Source: Pseudomonas fluorescens | GTDB lineage: Bacteria > Pseudomonadota > Gammaproteobacteria > Pseudomonadales > Pseudomonadaceae | DNA length: 64,000 bases | Direction: 5' to 3' | Assembly: GCF_019212185.1 (NCBI RefSeq) | Contig: NZ_CP078138.1 | Location: 4,508,501-4,572,500, forward strand | In this document: one piece after another, positions 41,736-53,499 of the stretch | How the letters are laid out: the number at the start of each line of letters is the position of its first letter | Numbering within the stretch: position 1 is the stretch's first letter | Notes under the pieces: model-generated | The model's input: the letters and a program-made list of their open reading frames with translations, nothing else | Told to the model about the DNA's origin: nothing | Databases searched by the model: none | Position numbers and translations under genes: made by a program

Positions 41736-43664
41736 ATGCGCAGTCGCCTTTTCAGCTTTTTATCCTGCCTGCTCCTTTCTGCCTCCGCCGTCCAATCCGC
41801 CCAGGCGGTGGACCTCTCCACCCAACGCCAGTATTACGATGAAGCCAAGCGCGCCCTGGCCAAGGGCGACACCGGCCCGTATTTCCGCTACAGCCAGGCC
41901 CTCGCCGACTACCCGCTGGAACCTTATCTGGCGTACGACGAACTGACCGCACGGCTGAAAAGCGCGAGCAACGAGGAAATCGAGAAATTCCTCGCCGAGC
42001 ACGGCGACCTGCCGCAAGCCAACTGGATGAAATTGCGCTGGTTGCGCTGGCTGGCCGATCGCGGCGACTGGACGACCTTCGTCAAGTATTACGACCCCAA
42101 GATGAACTTCACCGAACTGGACTGCCTCAACGCGCAGTACCAGATCAGCCATAACCTCAAGGCCGAAGGCTATGCCAACACCGAAAAGCTGTGGCTGACC
42201 GGCAAATCCCAGCCGGCAGCGTGCGATGCGTTGTTCGGCATGTGGGCGGCACAAGGGCAACTGACCGAGCAGAAGCGCTGGGAGCGCGCCAAACTGGCCG
42301 CCCAGGCCCGCAACTATGCGCTGGCCAATAGCCTGGTCAACAGCATGACCACCCTCGCCCCCCGTGGCCGCCTGCTGGTGGACGTGGCGCAAAAGCCGGA
42401 ACTGCTGAACACCCCGTCACGCTTCACCCCGGCCGATGAACCGATGGCCGACGTGGTCAGTCTCGGTCTGCGGCGTCTGGCGCGCCAGGACCCGGACAGG
42501 GCGATGGCCCTGCTCGACGGCTACGCCAGTAGCATGCACTTTTCCCGCGATGAAAAAGTGGCGATCGCCCGGGAAATTGGCCTGACCCTGGCCCGCCGTT
42601 TCGACGGCCGTGCGCTTGATGTCATGACCAAATACGACCCGGAACTGCGCGACAACACCGTGTCCGAATGGCGCCTGCGCCTGCTGCTGCGCCTGGCTCG
42701 CTGGGACGACGCCTACCAGCTGACCCGCCGTCTGCCACAAGACCTCGCCACCACCAACCGCTGGCGCTACTGGCAGGCCCGCAGCCTGGAACTGGCGCAA
42801 CCGCAAAACCCGGAAGCGCAGACCCTGTACAAGAACCTCGCGCGCGAACGTGACTTCTACGGCTTCCTCGCCGCAGATCGCTCGCAATCGCCCTATTCAC
42901 TGAACAATAAGCCGCTGGTATTGAGCCAGGCGTTGATCAACAAGGTACGCAACACACCCGGTGTGCGCCGTGCCCTGGAGTTTCACGCGCGCGGGCAGAT
43001 CGTCGACGGCCGTCGCGAGTGGTACCACGTCAGTCGCCACTTCAATCGCGATGAAATGGTCGCCCAGGCCAAGCTAGCCTACGACCTGAAATGGTATTTC
43101 CCGGCCATTCGCACCATCAGCCAGGCACAGTACTGGGACGATCTGGATATCCGCTTCCCGATGGCCCACCGCAACACTTTGGTCCGCGAAGCCAAGGTCC
43201 GTGGCCTGCATTCGAGCTGGGTATTCGCCATCACTCGCCAGGAAAGCGCCTTCATGGATGACGCCCGCTCCGGCGTCGGCGCCAGCGGCCTGATGCAATT
43301 GATGCCCGGCACCGCCAAGGAAACCGCGCGCAAGTTCAGCATTCCGCTGGCCTCGCCGCAACAGGTGCTGGATCCGGACAAGAACATCCAACTCGGCGCC
43401 GCCTACCTGAGTCAGGTCCACAGCCAGTTCAACGGCAACCGCGTCCTTGCCTCCGCCGCCTACAACGCCGGCCCCGGCCGTGTACGACAGTGGTTACGCG
43501 GCGCCGATCACCTGAGTTTCGACGTCTGGGTGGAAAGCATCCCGTTCGACGAAACCCGCCAGTACGTGCAGAACGTCCTGTCCTATTCGGTGATCTACGG
43601 CCAGAAGCTCAATTCACCGCAACCGCTGGTGGATTGGCATGAGCGGTATTTTGATGATCAGTGA
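41736..43664 (+). CDS. slt: Soluble lytic murein transglycosylase
   Basis: A periplasmic Slt70-type enzyme that cleaves glycan strands with 1,6-anhydro ring formation. It has 642 residues from MRSRLFSFLSCLLLSASAVQSAQA (signal peptide). The superhelical U-domain runs from about 25 to 440, then the SLT catalytic domain has glutamate in FAITRQESAFMDDARSGVG (about 495) and GLMQLMPGTA, with AYNAGPGRVRQW near the end. The ATG at 41712 would add eight residues before the signal; 41736 gives the family length. Its products feed the recycling route in which NagZ works. Confidence 0.93.
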   Translation: MRSRLFSFLSCLLLSASAVQSAQAVDLSTQRQYYDEAKRALAKGDTGPYFRYSQALADYPLEPYLAYDELTARLKSASNEEIEKFLAEHGDLPQANWMKLRWLRWLADRGDWTTFVKYYDPKMNFTELDCLNAQYQISHNLKAEGYANTEKLWLTGKSQPAACDALFGMWAAQGQLTEQKRWERAKLAAQARNYALANSLVNSMTTLAPRGRLLVDVAQKPELLNTPSRFTPADEPMADVVSLGLRRLARQDPDRAMALLDGYASSMHFSRDEKVAIAREIGLTLARRFDGRALDVMTKYDPELRDNTVSEWRLRLLLRLARWDDAYQLTRRLPQDLATTNRWRYWQARSLELAQPQNPEAQTLYKNLARERDFYGFLAADRSQSPYSLNNKPLVLSQALINKVRNTPGVRRALEFHARGQIVDGRREWYHVSRHFNRDEMVAQAKLAYDLKWYFPAIRTISQAQYWDDLDIRFPMAHRNTLVREAKVRGLHSSWVFAITRQESAFMDDARSGVGASGLMQLMPGTAKETARKFSIPLASPQQVLDPDKNIQLGAAYLSQVHSQFNGNRVLASAAYNAGPGRVRQWLRGADHLSFDVWVESIPFDETRQYVQNVLSYSVIYGQKLNSPQPLVDWHERYFDDQ

Positions 43665-43683
43665 GGCGATTTGAGGCGCTGAT

Positions 43684-43718
43684 GAAAATGCCCGCATTGA
43701 GAAATGCGGGCATTTTTT
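43684..43718 (+). terminator. Intrinsic terminator after slt
   Basis: AAAATGCCCGCATT, short loop and AATGCGGGCATTTTTT. Strong stem and T-run. Confidence 0.92.
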
Positions 43719-43794
43719 ATTGCAAACAAATGATAGCGACCTTACGTGCAAACCCGTTCACACCTGCAGATCGTCAAGTGCCCGCAGCGACCTT

Positions 43795-43830
43795 GCTACT
43801 GAGTCCGTTACTTAGTCGGCTACTTGGTCG
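43795..43830. repeat. Three imperfect 12-base tandem repeats
   Basis: GCTACTGAGTCC, GTTACTTAGTCG and GCTACTTGGTCG follow each other directly, between the slt terminator and the stop of the exporter gene. Units differ at two to four positions. No function is apparent. Confidence 0.6.
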
Positions 43831-43850
43831 GTCGAAAGGTGTGCGCCGGT

Positions 43851-45617
<1,767 letters not shown>

Positions 45618-45872
45618 CAGAATCATCCGAATCGGTAAGTCGTGGAAATGAGCGTACACCGACAAGTGGCCGGGAACCCGGTGAATCGCAATCAGTCGGA
45701 TTGAATATGTCCGCCAATACTAGAAGCTAGATGCTATCGGTCTAAAGTTCGGCTGGAAGTTACCGGATATTTCTGTTGGACTGGGATACCGCCTACCCAC
45801 GTGAGCGATTTGTCACAGTGTGGTCATTTGGTGGATTTAGAGTAAGCGCACAACCTGATGAGGAGACAGGCC

Positions 45873-46052
45873 ATGTCCTTGCAACACCGCAGCGATGACA
45901 AGATTCAAGTGATCCGCACGCAGCCGCAGCAGTCTCTGGGGTGCGCCATTATCGACGCTCAAGGGCGCGAGGTACCGATCACTGAAGACATGATCCAGGA
46001 CGCATGCCGCGAACTGGACCAGCGATTGGTCAAGCCTGCCGAACAAAAGTGA
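45873..46052 (+). CDS. Small conserved protein, 59 residues
   Basis: It begins MSLQHRSDDKIQVIRTQPQQ and ends ELDQRLVKPAEQK. GAGGAGA stands eight bases before the ATG, and a terminator follows, so it is a well-formed short gene. The middle (AIIDAQGREVPITEDMIQDACREL) looks like a small alpha/beta unit. I know no function. It faces pdxB. Confidence 0.75.
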   Translation: MSLQHRSDDKIQVIRTQPQQSLGCAIIDAQGREVPITEDMIQDACRELDQRLVKPAEQK

Positions 46053-46070
46053 CTCAAGCCTGAAGTCTTC

Positions 46071-46100
46071 AAACCCGGCCCCATTTGCGCCGGGTTTTTT
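46071..46100. terminator. Bidirectional terminator between the small gene and pdxB
   Basis: AAACCCGGC and GCCGGGTTT stem with a T-run on the right; the left side is only mildly A-rich. Confidence 0.85.
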
Positions 46101-46112
46101 ATGCCCGCAGCC

Positions 46113-47252
46113 TTATACCAACTGCGCGCCAAGCGCCTGGACGATCTGGCGTAACTGCGCTGAATCTCCGTCAATCCGCACGCTCAGGCCGTCGATCTCG
46201 CGGCGCTCCGGATAATGCTTGCGCAGCAGATCAAAGGCGCTGCGTTGCTCCGCACCGGCGACCACCAGACTGCGGCGGAAGTCGGCATCGTCACGGCGCG
46301 GGTCGTAAACGCCACGGCACAGCATGGCCAGGGCCCAGGCCGGATCGCTGCTGGCACTCAGGCCAACCTGCGCCAGCCAGGGAGCGGGCAGCAACTGATC
46401 AAGAGACACCGTCGGCGGCTGGCCGAGGAACTGGCAGAACGCCTGATAAATCTGCGCCGTGCCGCGCTGCTTGCCGTCCAGGCTATAGCCGGCAATGTGC
46501 GGGGTAGCAATCACGCAAAACTCAGCCAGGGCGATGTCGACACTCGGCTCGCCTTCCCAGACATCCAGCACCGCTTGCAGGTCCTCGCGTTCCAGCATCA
46601 CTTCGCGCAGGGCGCTGTTGTCCACCACCGGCCCACGACTGGCATTGATCAACCAGGCGCCGGGTTTGAGCTGCTGCAAGCGCTGACGGTCGAACAGGTG
46701 CCAGGTCGGATGTTCGCCGGCCTGGGTCAGGGGGGTGTGCAGGCTGATGACGTCGCATTGCGCGATGATCTGTTCCAGCGCCACGTAGTCGCCGCCAGCC
46801 GCTTCGCGCGGCGGGTCGCAGACCAACACATTCCAGCCCAGCCCCTTGAGCACCTTGACCAACCGACCGCCAACCTCACCGGCACCGACCACTCCGTAAG
46901 TGCGTTCGGCCAGCGCCACACCTTCGATCTCAGCCAGAGTCAGCAAACTGCCCAACACATAGTCGACCACGCCCCGAGCGTTGCAACCGGGAGCGCTGGA
47001 CCAGGTGATCCCGGCCTGTTGAAAATAATCGAGATCCAGATGATCAGTGCCGATAGTGCAAGTGCCGACGAAGCGGACCTTGCTGCCCTCCAGCAGCTCA
47101 CGGCTGACATGAGTCACCGAGCGCACCAGCAGTACGTCTGCCTGCTCGACCGTGGCGCGGTCGATGGCCCGGCCCGGCACCCGGCGAATTTCGCCGAAAC
47201 CTTCGAAGAAGGCATCGAGCAACGGAATATTTTCGTCAGCAACAATCAGCAT
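46113..47252 (-). CDS. pdxB: 4-phosphoerythronate dehydrogenase
   Basis: PdxB oxidises 4-phosphoerythronate in the DXP-dependent pyridoxal phosphate pathway. It has 379 residues: the D-isomer 2-hydroxyacid dehydrogenase fold with substrate part [19 protein letters not shown]-binding [21 protein letters not shown] (about 120-140), catalytic arginine in [11 protein letters not shown], glutamate and histidine in the region up to [12 protein letters not shown], and a C-terminal PdxB-specific dimer domain. AAAGGAG lies eight bases before the ATG. Confidence 0.96.
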   Translation of the reverse strand: MLIVADENIPLLDAFFEGFGEIRRVPGRAIDRATVEQADVLLVRSVTHVSRELLEGSKVRFVGTCTIGTDHLDLDYFQQAGITWSSAPGCNARGVVDYVLGSLLTLAEIEGVALAERTYGVVGAGEVGGRLVKVLKGLGWNVLVCDPPREAAGGDYVALEQIIAQCDVISLHTPLTQAGEHPTWHLFDRQRLQQLKPGAWLINASRGPVVDNSALREVMLEREDLQAVLDVWEGEPSVDIALAEFCVIATPHIAGYSLDGKQRGTAQIYQAFCQFLGQPPTVSLDQLLPAPWLAQVGLSASSDPAWALAMLCRGVYDPRRDDADFRRSLVVAGAEQRSAFDLLRKHYPERREIDGLSVRIDGDSAQLRQIVQALGAQLV

Positions 47253-47328
47253 GGCAGGCTCCTTTGGCGGACCGGCAGTGTAGCGCAGCGCCCTGGAGAC
47301 GGCTTTACAAATCCCTAACAGAGGAGTT

Positions 47329-47357
47329 TTCCTGACTGCCGCGTCAAGGCGTAGAAT
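47329..47357 (+). promoter_or_regulatory. Candidate promoter of the MATE gene
   Basis: TAGAAT (47352-47357) is a good -10 with a weak TTCCTG -35 at 47329-47334 (17-base spacer). The ATG at 47356 overlaps this -10 and so is unlikely to be the translation start. Confidence 0.4.
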
Positions 47358-47397
47358 GCGCCGCCTTGCGCATCAAAACCTTTTGGACGCTTCGCCT

Positions 47398-48792
47398 GTG
47401 AATTCCGTGACCAACACCCCCGACACCCTGCCCCGCACCACGCCGGTTCGCCTGGAACTCAAGGGCTTGCTCGCCCTGGCCGTGCCGATCATGATCGCGC
47501 AGCTCGCGACCACCGCGATGGGCTTCGTCGATGCGGTCATGGCCGGCCGGGTCAGCCCGCGGGACCTGGCAGCAGTGGCGCTGGGCAACTCGATTTGGAT
47601 TCCGGTCTACCTGCTGATGACCGGCGTGCTGCTGGCCACTACTCCAAAGGTCGCCCAGCGTTTCGGCGCGCAACAGCATGACGAGATTGCCCCGCTGGTG
47701 CGCCAGGCGCTGTGGTTGGCGCTGTTTGTCGGCCTGCTCGGCAGCGCCCTGCTGCTCAGCGCCGAGCCGATCCTGCACTGGATGAAAGTCGATCCGCTGT
47801 TGATCGAACCGAGCATGGGCTACCTGCAGGGCATCGCCTTCGGCTTCCCCGGTATCGCCTTCTATTATGTGCTGCGCTGCTACAGCGACGGCATGGGCCG
47901 CACTCGCCCGAGCATGATCATTGGCGTCTGTGGCTTGCTGCTGAACATCCCGCTGAACTATGCGCTGATCTACGGTCACTTCGGCCTGCCGGCCCTGGGC
48001 GGCGTCGGCTGTGGCTGGGCCAGCGGAATTGTCATGTGGTTCATGGCCCTGAGCATGGCCGGCTGGACTCGCTGGGCGCCGTTCTATGCCCGCACGCGAA
48101 TTCTGGTGCGCTTCGACCGTCCGCAATGGGCGCCCATCAAGCGTCTGGTCAGCATTGGCTTGCCGATCGGTATCGCGGTGTTCGCCGAGTCGAGCATCTT
48201 CGCGGTGATTGCGCTGCTGATCGGTAGCCTCGGTTCAACCGTAGTCGCCGGGCACCAGATTGCGCTGAACATCAGCTCGCTGCTGTTCATGATTCCGTAT
48301 TCGCTGGGAATGGCAGTGACGGTGCGGGTCGGTCAGGCGCTGGGCGCCGGCAATCCTTATCAGGCACGCTTTGCGGCGAAGGTCGGACTGGGCGCGGCGC
48401 TGGTGTTTGCAGCCTTCTCGGCAACCTTGATCCTGGTACTGCGCGAACCCATTGCTTCGATTTACACCCCGGACCAGACGGTAATCCAGATTGCTTCGAT
48501 GCTGATCGTATATGCCGCGCTGTACCAGTTCTCCGACGCGATCCAGGTAATCTGCGCCGGCGCCCTGCGCGGTTACCAGGACACCCGGGTGACGATGATC
48601 CTGACCCTGTTCGCCTACTGGGGCATCGGCTTGCCGGTGGGTTATGTGTTGGGACTGACCGACTGGTTCGGCCCGGCCAGCGGCCCGAGCGGGCTGTGGG
48701 AAGGCCTGATCGCCGGCCTCAGCTGCGCGGCGCTGATGCTGTCGATCAGGCTGGTGCGCAGTGCGCGCAAGCGGATTCGGTTGGTGCAGTAA
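47398..48792 (+). CDS. MATE-family multidrug exporter (NorM/PmpM type)
   Basis: A twelve-helix secondary exporter of 464 residues, using a proton or sodium gradient to expel cationic drugs. LALAVPIMIAQLATTAMGFVDAVMAGRVSPRDLAAVALG (two-part description of residues 23-61) is the conserved MATE start. The second half repeats the pattern with ESSIFAVIALLIGSLGSTVVAGHQ. In P. aeruginosa the closest match by memory is PmpM. I chose the GTG at 47398; the ATG at 47356 lies in the apparent -10 element. It is divergent from pdxB. Confidence 0.88.
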   Translation: MNSVTNTPDTLPRTTPVRLELKGLLALAVPIMIAQLATTAMGFVDAVMAGRVSPRDLAAVALGNSIWIPVYLLMTGVLLATTPKVAQRFGAQQHDEIAPLVRQALWLALFVGLLGSALLLSAEPILHWMKVDPLLIEPSMGYLQGIAFGFPGIAFYYVLRCYSDGMGRTRPSMIIGVCGLLLNIPLNYALIYGHFGLPALGGVGCGWASGIVMWFMALSMAGWTRWAPFYARTRILVRFDRPQWAPIKRLVSIGLPIGIAVFAESSIFAVIALLIGSLGSTVVAGHQIALNISSLLFMIPYSLGMAVTVRVGQALGAGNPYQARFAAKVGLGAALVFAAFSATLILVLREPIASIYTPDQTVIQIASMLIVYAALYQFSDAIQVICAGALRGYQDTRVTMILTLFAYWGIGLPVGYVLGLTDWFGPASGPSGLWEGLIAGLSCAALMLSIRLVRSARKRIRLVQ

Positions 48793-48800
48793 GAGCCTTC

Positions 48801-48950
48801 CTACAGGTTTTGTCTCGATCACCCATGGTGTGAGCGCAAAACCCTGTAGAAGCCAGCCTGCTGGCGATAGCGATGTCTCAGCCAGCAACGATGTTGAATG
48901 TGCCGACCTCATCGCGAGCAGCGGAACGCCGCCCGGCTGCTCCTACAGGG
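48801..48950. repeat. REP-like cluster with a changed core
   Basis: CTACAGGTTTTG (48801) and CAAAACCCTGTAG (48837) form an inverted pair; next is GCCAGCCTGCTGGCGATAGCG (48852-48872), a REP unit whose palindrome uses CCAG/CTGG in place of CGAG/CTCG. An opposing unit, CATCGCGAGCAGCGG, starts at 48909. All lie in the gap between the MATE gene and tusA. Confidence 0.7.
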
Positions 48951-48959
48951 GTTATGTTG

Positions 48960-49208
48960 TCAGGTCTTCTTGCGAATCCAGTACAGATAGGTACCCGCCT
49001 CTTCATGCTGGCCTACCAATTCATGGTCGAGGAACACGCAGAACTTGGGAATATCGCGGCGGGTCGAGGGGTCGGTGGCGATGACTTTGAGCAGGCCACC
49101 GGGGACCAGGTCGCGGATGTGCTGGTGCAGCATCATCACCGGCTCCGGGCAATTCAAGCCTGTGGCGTCAAGGGTGCCGTCGACCGGCGTGTTGATCATT
49201 TCACTCAT
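48960..49208 (-). CDS. tusA: Sulfur carrier protein TusA
   Basis: TusA receives persulfide sulfur from IscS and passes it on for tRNA thiolation and other sulfur uses. It has 82 residues with the sulfur-bearing cysteine in [15 protein letters not shown] (C20) and the small two-layer sandwich pattern ending [20 protein letters not shown] is six bases before the ATG at 49208; the frame opens at 49262. It follows rlmM's 3' end in the divergent layout of the Pseudomonas core. Confidence 0.94.
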   Translation of the reverse strand: MSEMINTPVDGTLDATGLNCPEPVMMLHQHIRDLVPGGLLKVIATDPSTRRDIPKFCVFLDHELVGQHEEAGTYLYWIRKKT

Positions 49209-49275
49209 GATGGACTCCTGAAACTGACCGGCATTGTCGCGCAATGCCGGGGATAACGTCATCTGGGGTGCCGGC

Positions 49276-50349
49276 TCAGCGTTTCTTGGGCTTGCTCACG
49301 TCGTGCCGACGAAGGTGGCAGGTCACTTCCTCACGGTCGTGGTACAGCTGTTTGCAGCCGATATCGACCTTGATCCCGCGGGCCTTGAAGCCTTCCTCGA
49401 TACGTTCGAGCAAGCGCTTGACCTCGGCATACCGCTGCTTCATCGGCAACTTCAAGTTGACCACCGCCTCACGGCAATGCCCTTCGCCGATCCACTCTTC
49501 GAGCATCGCGGCGTTACGCGCCGGCTTCTCGACGATGTCGCAGACCATCCAGTCCACCGGCTGCTTGGGCTTGAAGGTAAAACCATCGGCCATGAGGTGC
49601 TGCACCAGACCGGTGTCCATCAGGCTTTCGGCCATCGGACCGTTGTCGATGGCGGTGACCAGCATGCCGCGATTGACCAGTTGCCAGGTCCAGCCGCCCG
49701 GCGCGGCGCCCAGGTCTACGCCCGTCATGTCGCTGTGCAGGCGCTCGTCCCATTGCTCACGGGGTATGAAGTGGTGCCAGGCCTCCTCCAGCTTGAGGGT
49801 CGAACGGCTCGGCGCCTCACGAGGAAATTTCAGGCGCGGAATGCCCATTGGCCACATCGCCGAGTTGTTGGCTTCAGCCAGGCCGAGGAACACTTCGCGA
49901 CCGCTCTTGAAGGTCAGCAGCAGCCGCGGTTTGTGTGCGTCCTCCACCAACTTCCCAGCGGCCATCAGCGCCTTGCGCAGGTGCACTTCGAATTTTTTGC
50001 AGAAATTCGACAGCTCTTTGCCGTCATTGGTATCGACCATCTCCAGCCACAGACTGCCACACACCGGGAAGTCGGCCATGTGGGCGAGGATCACACTGAT
50101 GCGGTCGGTTTCCGGCAAGTCGATGAAGGTGCCGCGCGCCCATTGCCGCGGGAAGATCAACTGCGAGAAGCGCTGGCCACGCATCAGGCGCTCGGCACCG
50201 TCGGCTTCAGTGCAGACAAATTCGGCACAGGCGGTGCTTGGCTTGGCCTTGGCGTAACCGGACACATTCAGGTGTGCAGCGAGATCGGCGATTTCCGAGC
50301 AGACTTCACCTTCGAAACCTGGACGGCAATGCATAAAGAGCGTGTTCAT
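49276..50349 (-). CDS. rlmM: 23S rRNA 2'-O-ribose methyltransferase (C2498)
   Basis: RlmM methylates the ribose of C2498 in 23S rRNA. It has 357 residues: an N-terminal THUMP-like domain ([21 protein letters not shown]) and a Rossmann methyltransferase domain with SAM-binding [16 protein letters not shown] (about 210-225), DNGPMAES, and catalytic lysines in the later [15 protein letters not shown]. The start at 50349 has AGGAG seven bases upstream; the frame opens at 50391. It is divergent from acnA. Confidence 0.95.
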   Translation of the reverse strand: MNTLFMHCRPGFEGEVCSEIADLAAHLNVSGYAKAKPSTACAEFVCTEADGAERLMRGQRFSQLIFPRQWARGTFIDLPETDRISVILAHMADFPVCGSLWLEMVDTNDGKELSNFCKKFEVHLRKALMAAGKLVEDAHKPRLLLTFKSGREVFLGLAEANNSAMWPMGIPRLKFPREAPSRSTLKLEEAWHHFIPREQWDERLHSDMTGVDLGAAPGGWTWQLVNRGMLVTAIDNGPMAESLMDTGLVQHLMADGFTFKPKQPVDWMVCDIVEKPARNAAMLEEWIGEGHCREAVVNLKLPMKQRYAEVKRLLERIEEGFKARGIKVDIGCKQLYHDREEVTCHLRRHDVSKPKKR

Positions 50350-50434
50350 TAAATCTCCTGGGCAATTGTGCGCAAACTTGCCCTGTAGCAAAGCCTGTCA
50401 CGAAAACCGGCGCATGATAGCTGACTTCGGAACC

Positions 50435-50463
50435 TTGGACTCGCCCATAGAGTCCAGTTATTA
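50435..50463 (+). promoter_or_regulatory. Candidate acnA promoter with overlapping dyad
   Basis: TTGGAC, a 17-base spacer and TTATTA form a near-consensus promoter. The dyad TGGACTC-GCCCATA-GAGTCCA (50436-50456) covers the -35 and spacer, as a repressor site would. Confidence 0.45.
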
Positions 50464-50511
50464 GCCAGCTACTTAAAACAGCGCTAGCTTTAGTGCTCTG
50501 CCCGTCCCGTC

Positions 50512-50531
50512 AGTCCGTAGCCGTGCGGACT
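50512..50531 (+). promoter_or_regulatory. Leader hairpin before acnA
   Basis: AGTCCG, eight-base loop and CGGACT lie directly before the AAAGGAG of acnA. The short stem could hinder or present the ribosome-binding site. Confidence 0.3.
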
Positions 50532-50547
50532 CAAAGGAGTGAATTCA

Positions 50548-53289
50548 ATGCCGTCCCTCGATAGCCTGAAAACCCTTAAGACCCTGCAAGTCGACGACCG
50601 GACCTACCATTACTTCAGCTTGCCGGAAGCCGCCAAATCCCTGGGCAACCTCGACTCGTTGCCAATGTCCCTGAAAGTCCTGCTGGAAAACCTGCTGCGC
50701 TGGGAGGACGGCAAGACCGTCACCGGCACCGACCTCAAGGCACTCGCCGCCTGGCTCAAGGAGCGACGCAGCGACCGGGAGATCCAGTATCGCCCCGCGC
50801 GCGTGCTGATGCAGGACTTTACCGGGGTACCGGCGGTGGTCGACCTGGCGGCCATGCGCGCCGCCATGGCCAAGGCCGGTGGCGACCCGCAGCGAATCAA
50901 TCCGCTGTCGCCGGTGGACCTGGTGATCGACCACTCGGTGATGGTCGATGCCTTCGCCAGCAGCGGCGCGTTCGAGCATAACGTCGACATCGAAATGCAG
51001 CGTAACGGGGAGCGTTATGCGTTCCTGCGCTGGGGCCAAAGCGCGTTCGATAATTTCAGCGTGGTGCCGCCCGGCACCGGCATCTGTCACCAGGTCAACC
51101 TTGAGTACCTCGGCCGCACGGTCTGGACCAAGGAAGAAGACGGTCGCACCTACGCCTTTCCCGACACCCTGGTAGGCACCGATTCGCACACCACCATGAT
51201 CAATGGCCTCGGTGTGCTTGGCTGGGGCGTCGGCGGAATCGAGGCGGAAGCGGCGATGCTCGGGCAACCGGTGTCGATGCTGATTCCGGAAGTGATCGGC
51301 TTCAAGCTCAGCGGCAAGCTCAAGGAGGGCATCACCGCCACCGACCTGGTGCTGACGGTCACCCAAATGCTGCGCAAGAAAGGCGTGGTGGGAAAATTCG
51401 TCGAGTTCTATGGTGACGGCCTTGGCGAACTGCCATTGGCCGACCGCGCGACCCTCGCCAATATGGCGCCGGAGTACGGCGCCACCTGCGGTTTCTTCCC
51501 GGTGGATGAAGTCACTCTGGACTACCTGCGCCTGTCCGGGCGGCCCGACGCCTTGGTCAAGCTGGTCGAGGCCTACAGCAAGGCCCAGGGCCTGTGGCGC
51601 CTGCCCGGCCAGGAGCCGCAGTTCAGCGACAGCCTGGCGCTGGACATGGGCAGTGTAGAAGCCAGCCTTGCCGGCCCGAAGCGCCCGCAGGACCGGGTAT
51701 CGCTACCCAACGTCGCCCAGGCCTTCAGCGACTTCCTCGGTCTGGCGGTCAAACCCACCAGCAAGGAAGAGGGTCGCCTTGAAAGTGAGGGCGGTGGCGG
51801 TGTCGCGGTGGGCAACGCCGATCTGGTCGGCGAGGCGGACTATCAACATGAAGGCCACACCTACCGCCTGAAAAACGGCGCGGTGGTGATTGCCGCGATC
51901 ACTTCCTGCACCAACACCTCCAACCCGAGCGTGATGATGGCCGCCGGGTTGCTGGCGAAGAAGGCCGTGGAAAAGGGCCTGACCCGCAAACCCTGGGTCA
52001 AGAGTTCCCTGGCCCCCGGTTCCAAGGTGGTCACCGACTATTACAAGGCCGCCGGCCTGACGCCTTACCTCGATCAGCTCGGCTTTGCCTTGGTGGGTTA
52101 TGGCTGCACCACGTGCATCGGCAACTCCGGGCCGTTGCCGGAACCGATTGAGAAAGCCATCCAGGGCTCCGACCTCACCGTCGCCTCGGTGCTGTCGGGC
52201 AATCGAAACTTCGAAGGCCGGGTCCACCCGCTGGTGAAAACCAACTGGCTGGCCTCGCCACCGTTGGTAGTGGCCTATGCCCTGGCCGGCACTGTACGGA
52301 TCGATATCGCCAGCGAACCATTGGGCGACGATAGGGACGGCAATCCGGTGTACCTGCGGGATATCTGGCCGACCAGCCAGGAGATCGCGGCGGCGGTCAG
52401 CCAGGTCTCCACCGCCATGTTTCACAAGGAGTATGCCGAGGTGTTTGCCGGCGATGCGCAATGGCAAGCGATTGAAGTGCCACAAGCGGCGACCTACGTC
52501 TGGCAGGATTCTTCCACCTACATCCAGCACCCACCGTTTTTCGACGGTATTGGTGGCCCTCCGCCGGTGATCGAGGACGTCAACGGCACGCGCATCCTGG
52601 CCCTGCTCGGCGACTCGGTGACCACCGACCACATCTCCCCTGCCGGCAACATCAAGGCCGACAGCCCGGCCGGGCGCTACCTGCGTGAGCAAGGCGTGGA
52701 ACCACGGGATTTCAACTCCTACGGCTCACGGCGCGGCAACCATGAAGTGATGATGCGCGGCACCTTTGCCAACATCCGGATCCGCAATGAAATGCTTGGC
52801 GGCGAGGAAGGGGGCAACACCCTGTACATCCCCAGCGGCGAAAAACTGGCGATCTACGACGCGGCCATGCGCTATCAGGCCAGCGGCACGCCACTGGTGG
52901 TCATTGCCGGCCAGGAATACGGCACCGGCTCAAGCCGTGACTGGGCGGCCAAGGGTACCAACCTGCTGGGAATCAAGGCGGTGATCGCCGAGAGCTTCGA
53001 GCGGATACACCGCTCCAATCTGGTGGGCATGGGCGTCTTGCCGCTGCAGTTCAAGCTTGATCAGAACCGCAAGAGCCTGAAGCTCACCGGCAAGGAAACC
53101 TTGAGCATTCAAGGGCTGAGCGGGGTCGAATTGGCGCCGCGGATGAATTTGCCGCTGATCATTACCCGGGAGGACGGCAGCAGCGAGCGGATTGAGGTGT
53201 TGTGCCGCATCGATACCCTGAATGAGGTGGAGTACTTCAAGGCAGGGGGGATTTTGCATTATGTATTGCGGCAGTTGATTGCGGGATGA
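50548..53289 (+). CDS. acnA: Aconitate hydratase A
   Basis: A TCA-cycle aconitase of the AcnA/IRP1 class, 913 residues, interconverting citrate and isocitrate with a [4Fe-4S] cluster. Cluster cysteines are in [13 protein letters not shown] (about 453) and [14 protein letters not shown] (about 519-522). Also visible are [25 protein letters not shown] and the swivel-domain [21 protein letters not shown] and [16 protein letters not shown]. The ATG at 50548 has AGGAG eight bases upstream. As in P. aeruginosa, aer follows. AcnA in this genus is linked to stress and stationary phase, and the promoter dyad fits regulation. Confidence 0.97.
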   Translation: MPSLDSLKTLKTLQVDDRTYHYFSLPEAAKSLGNLDSLPMSLKVLLENLLRWEDGKTVTGTDLKALAAWLKERRSDREIQYRPARVLMQDFTGVPAVVDLAAMRAAMAKAGGDPQRINPLSPVDLVIDHSVMVDAFASSGAFEHNVDIEMQRNGERYAFLRWGQSAFDNFSVVPPGTGICHQVNLEYLGRTVWTKEEDGRTYAFPDTLVGTDSHTTMINGLGVLGWGVGGIEAEAAMLGQPVSMLIPEVIGFKLSGKLKEGITATDLVLTVTQMLRKKGVVGKFVEFYGDGLGELPLADRATLANMAPEYGATCGFFPVDEVTLDYLRLSGRPDALVKLVEAYSKAQGLWRLPGQEPQFSDSLALDMGSVEASLAGPKRPQDRVSLPNVAQAFSDFLGLAVKPTSKEEGRLESEGGGGVAVGNADLVGEADYQHEGHTYRLKNGAVVIAAITSCTNTSNPSVMMAAGLLAKKAVEKGLTRKPWVKSSLAPGSKVVTDYYKAAGLTPYLDQLGFALVGYGCTTCIGNSGPLPEPIEKAIQGSDLTVASVLSGNRNFEGRVHPLVKTNWLASPPLVVAYALAGTVRIDIASEPLGDDRDGNPVYLRDIWPTSQEIAAAVSQVSTAMFHKEYAEVFAGDAQWQAIEVPQAATYVWQDSSTYIQHPPFFDGIGGPPPVIEDVNGTRILALLGDSVTTDHISPAGNIKADSPAGRYLREQGVEPRDFNSYGSRRGNHEVMMRGTFANIRIRNEMLGGEEGGNTLYIPSGEKLAIYDAAMRYQASGTPLVVIAGQEYGTGSSRDWAAKGTNLLGIKAVIAESFERIHRSNLVGMGVLPLQFKLDQNRKSLKLTGKETLSIQGLSGVELAPRMNLPLIITREDGSSERIEVLCRIDTLNEVEYFKAGGILHYVLRQLIAG

Positions 53290-53337
53290 CAGCCATTGTG
53301 AGACTGCAATGCTGTTCAAATGGTTAACCCGGTCCAT

Positions 53338-53365
53338 TGTGGGAGCGAGCAGGCTCGCTCCCACA
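53338..53365. repeat. Compact perfect REP palindrome
   Basis: TGTGGGAGCGAGC, AG and GCTCGCTCCCACA: 13 perfect base pairs with a two-base loop. A single long palindrome made from two fused REP halves, just past acnA, where it may also act as a transcript end. Confidence 0.85.
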
Positions 53366-53442
53366 GGGGCAGATCATTCGGCTTCAAAGAACATGACGCA
53401 CCAGTCATTTTGCGACGCATCACCCATTGTTGAAAAATAATT

Positions 53443-53468
53443 TCAATATTTCGCCAGGCTGGCCGACA
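53443..53468 (+). promoter_or_regulatory. FliA (sigma-28)-type promoter before aer
   Basis: TCAAT, 14 bases and GCCGACA match the flagellar sigma consensus (TCAAG-N14-GCCGATA) at all but two positions. It lies 32 bases before the aer start. A dyad TTGAAA-AATAA-TTTCAA (53430-53446) overlaps its left edge. Confidence 0.55.
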
Positions 53469-53499
53469 CCCTGTCAAAGCCTTGCGGATTGAAACAGCC

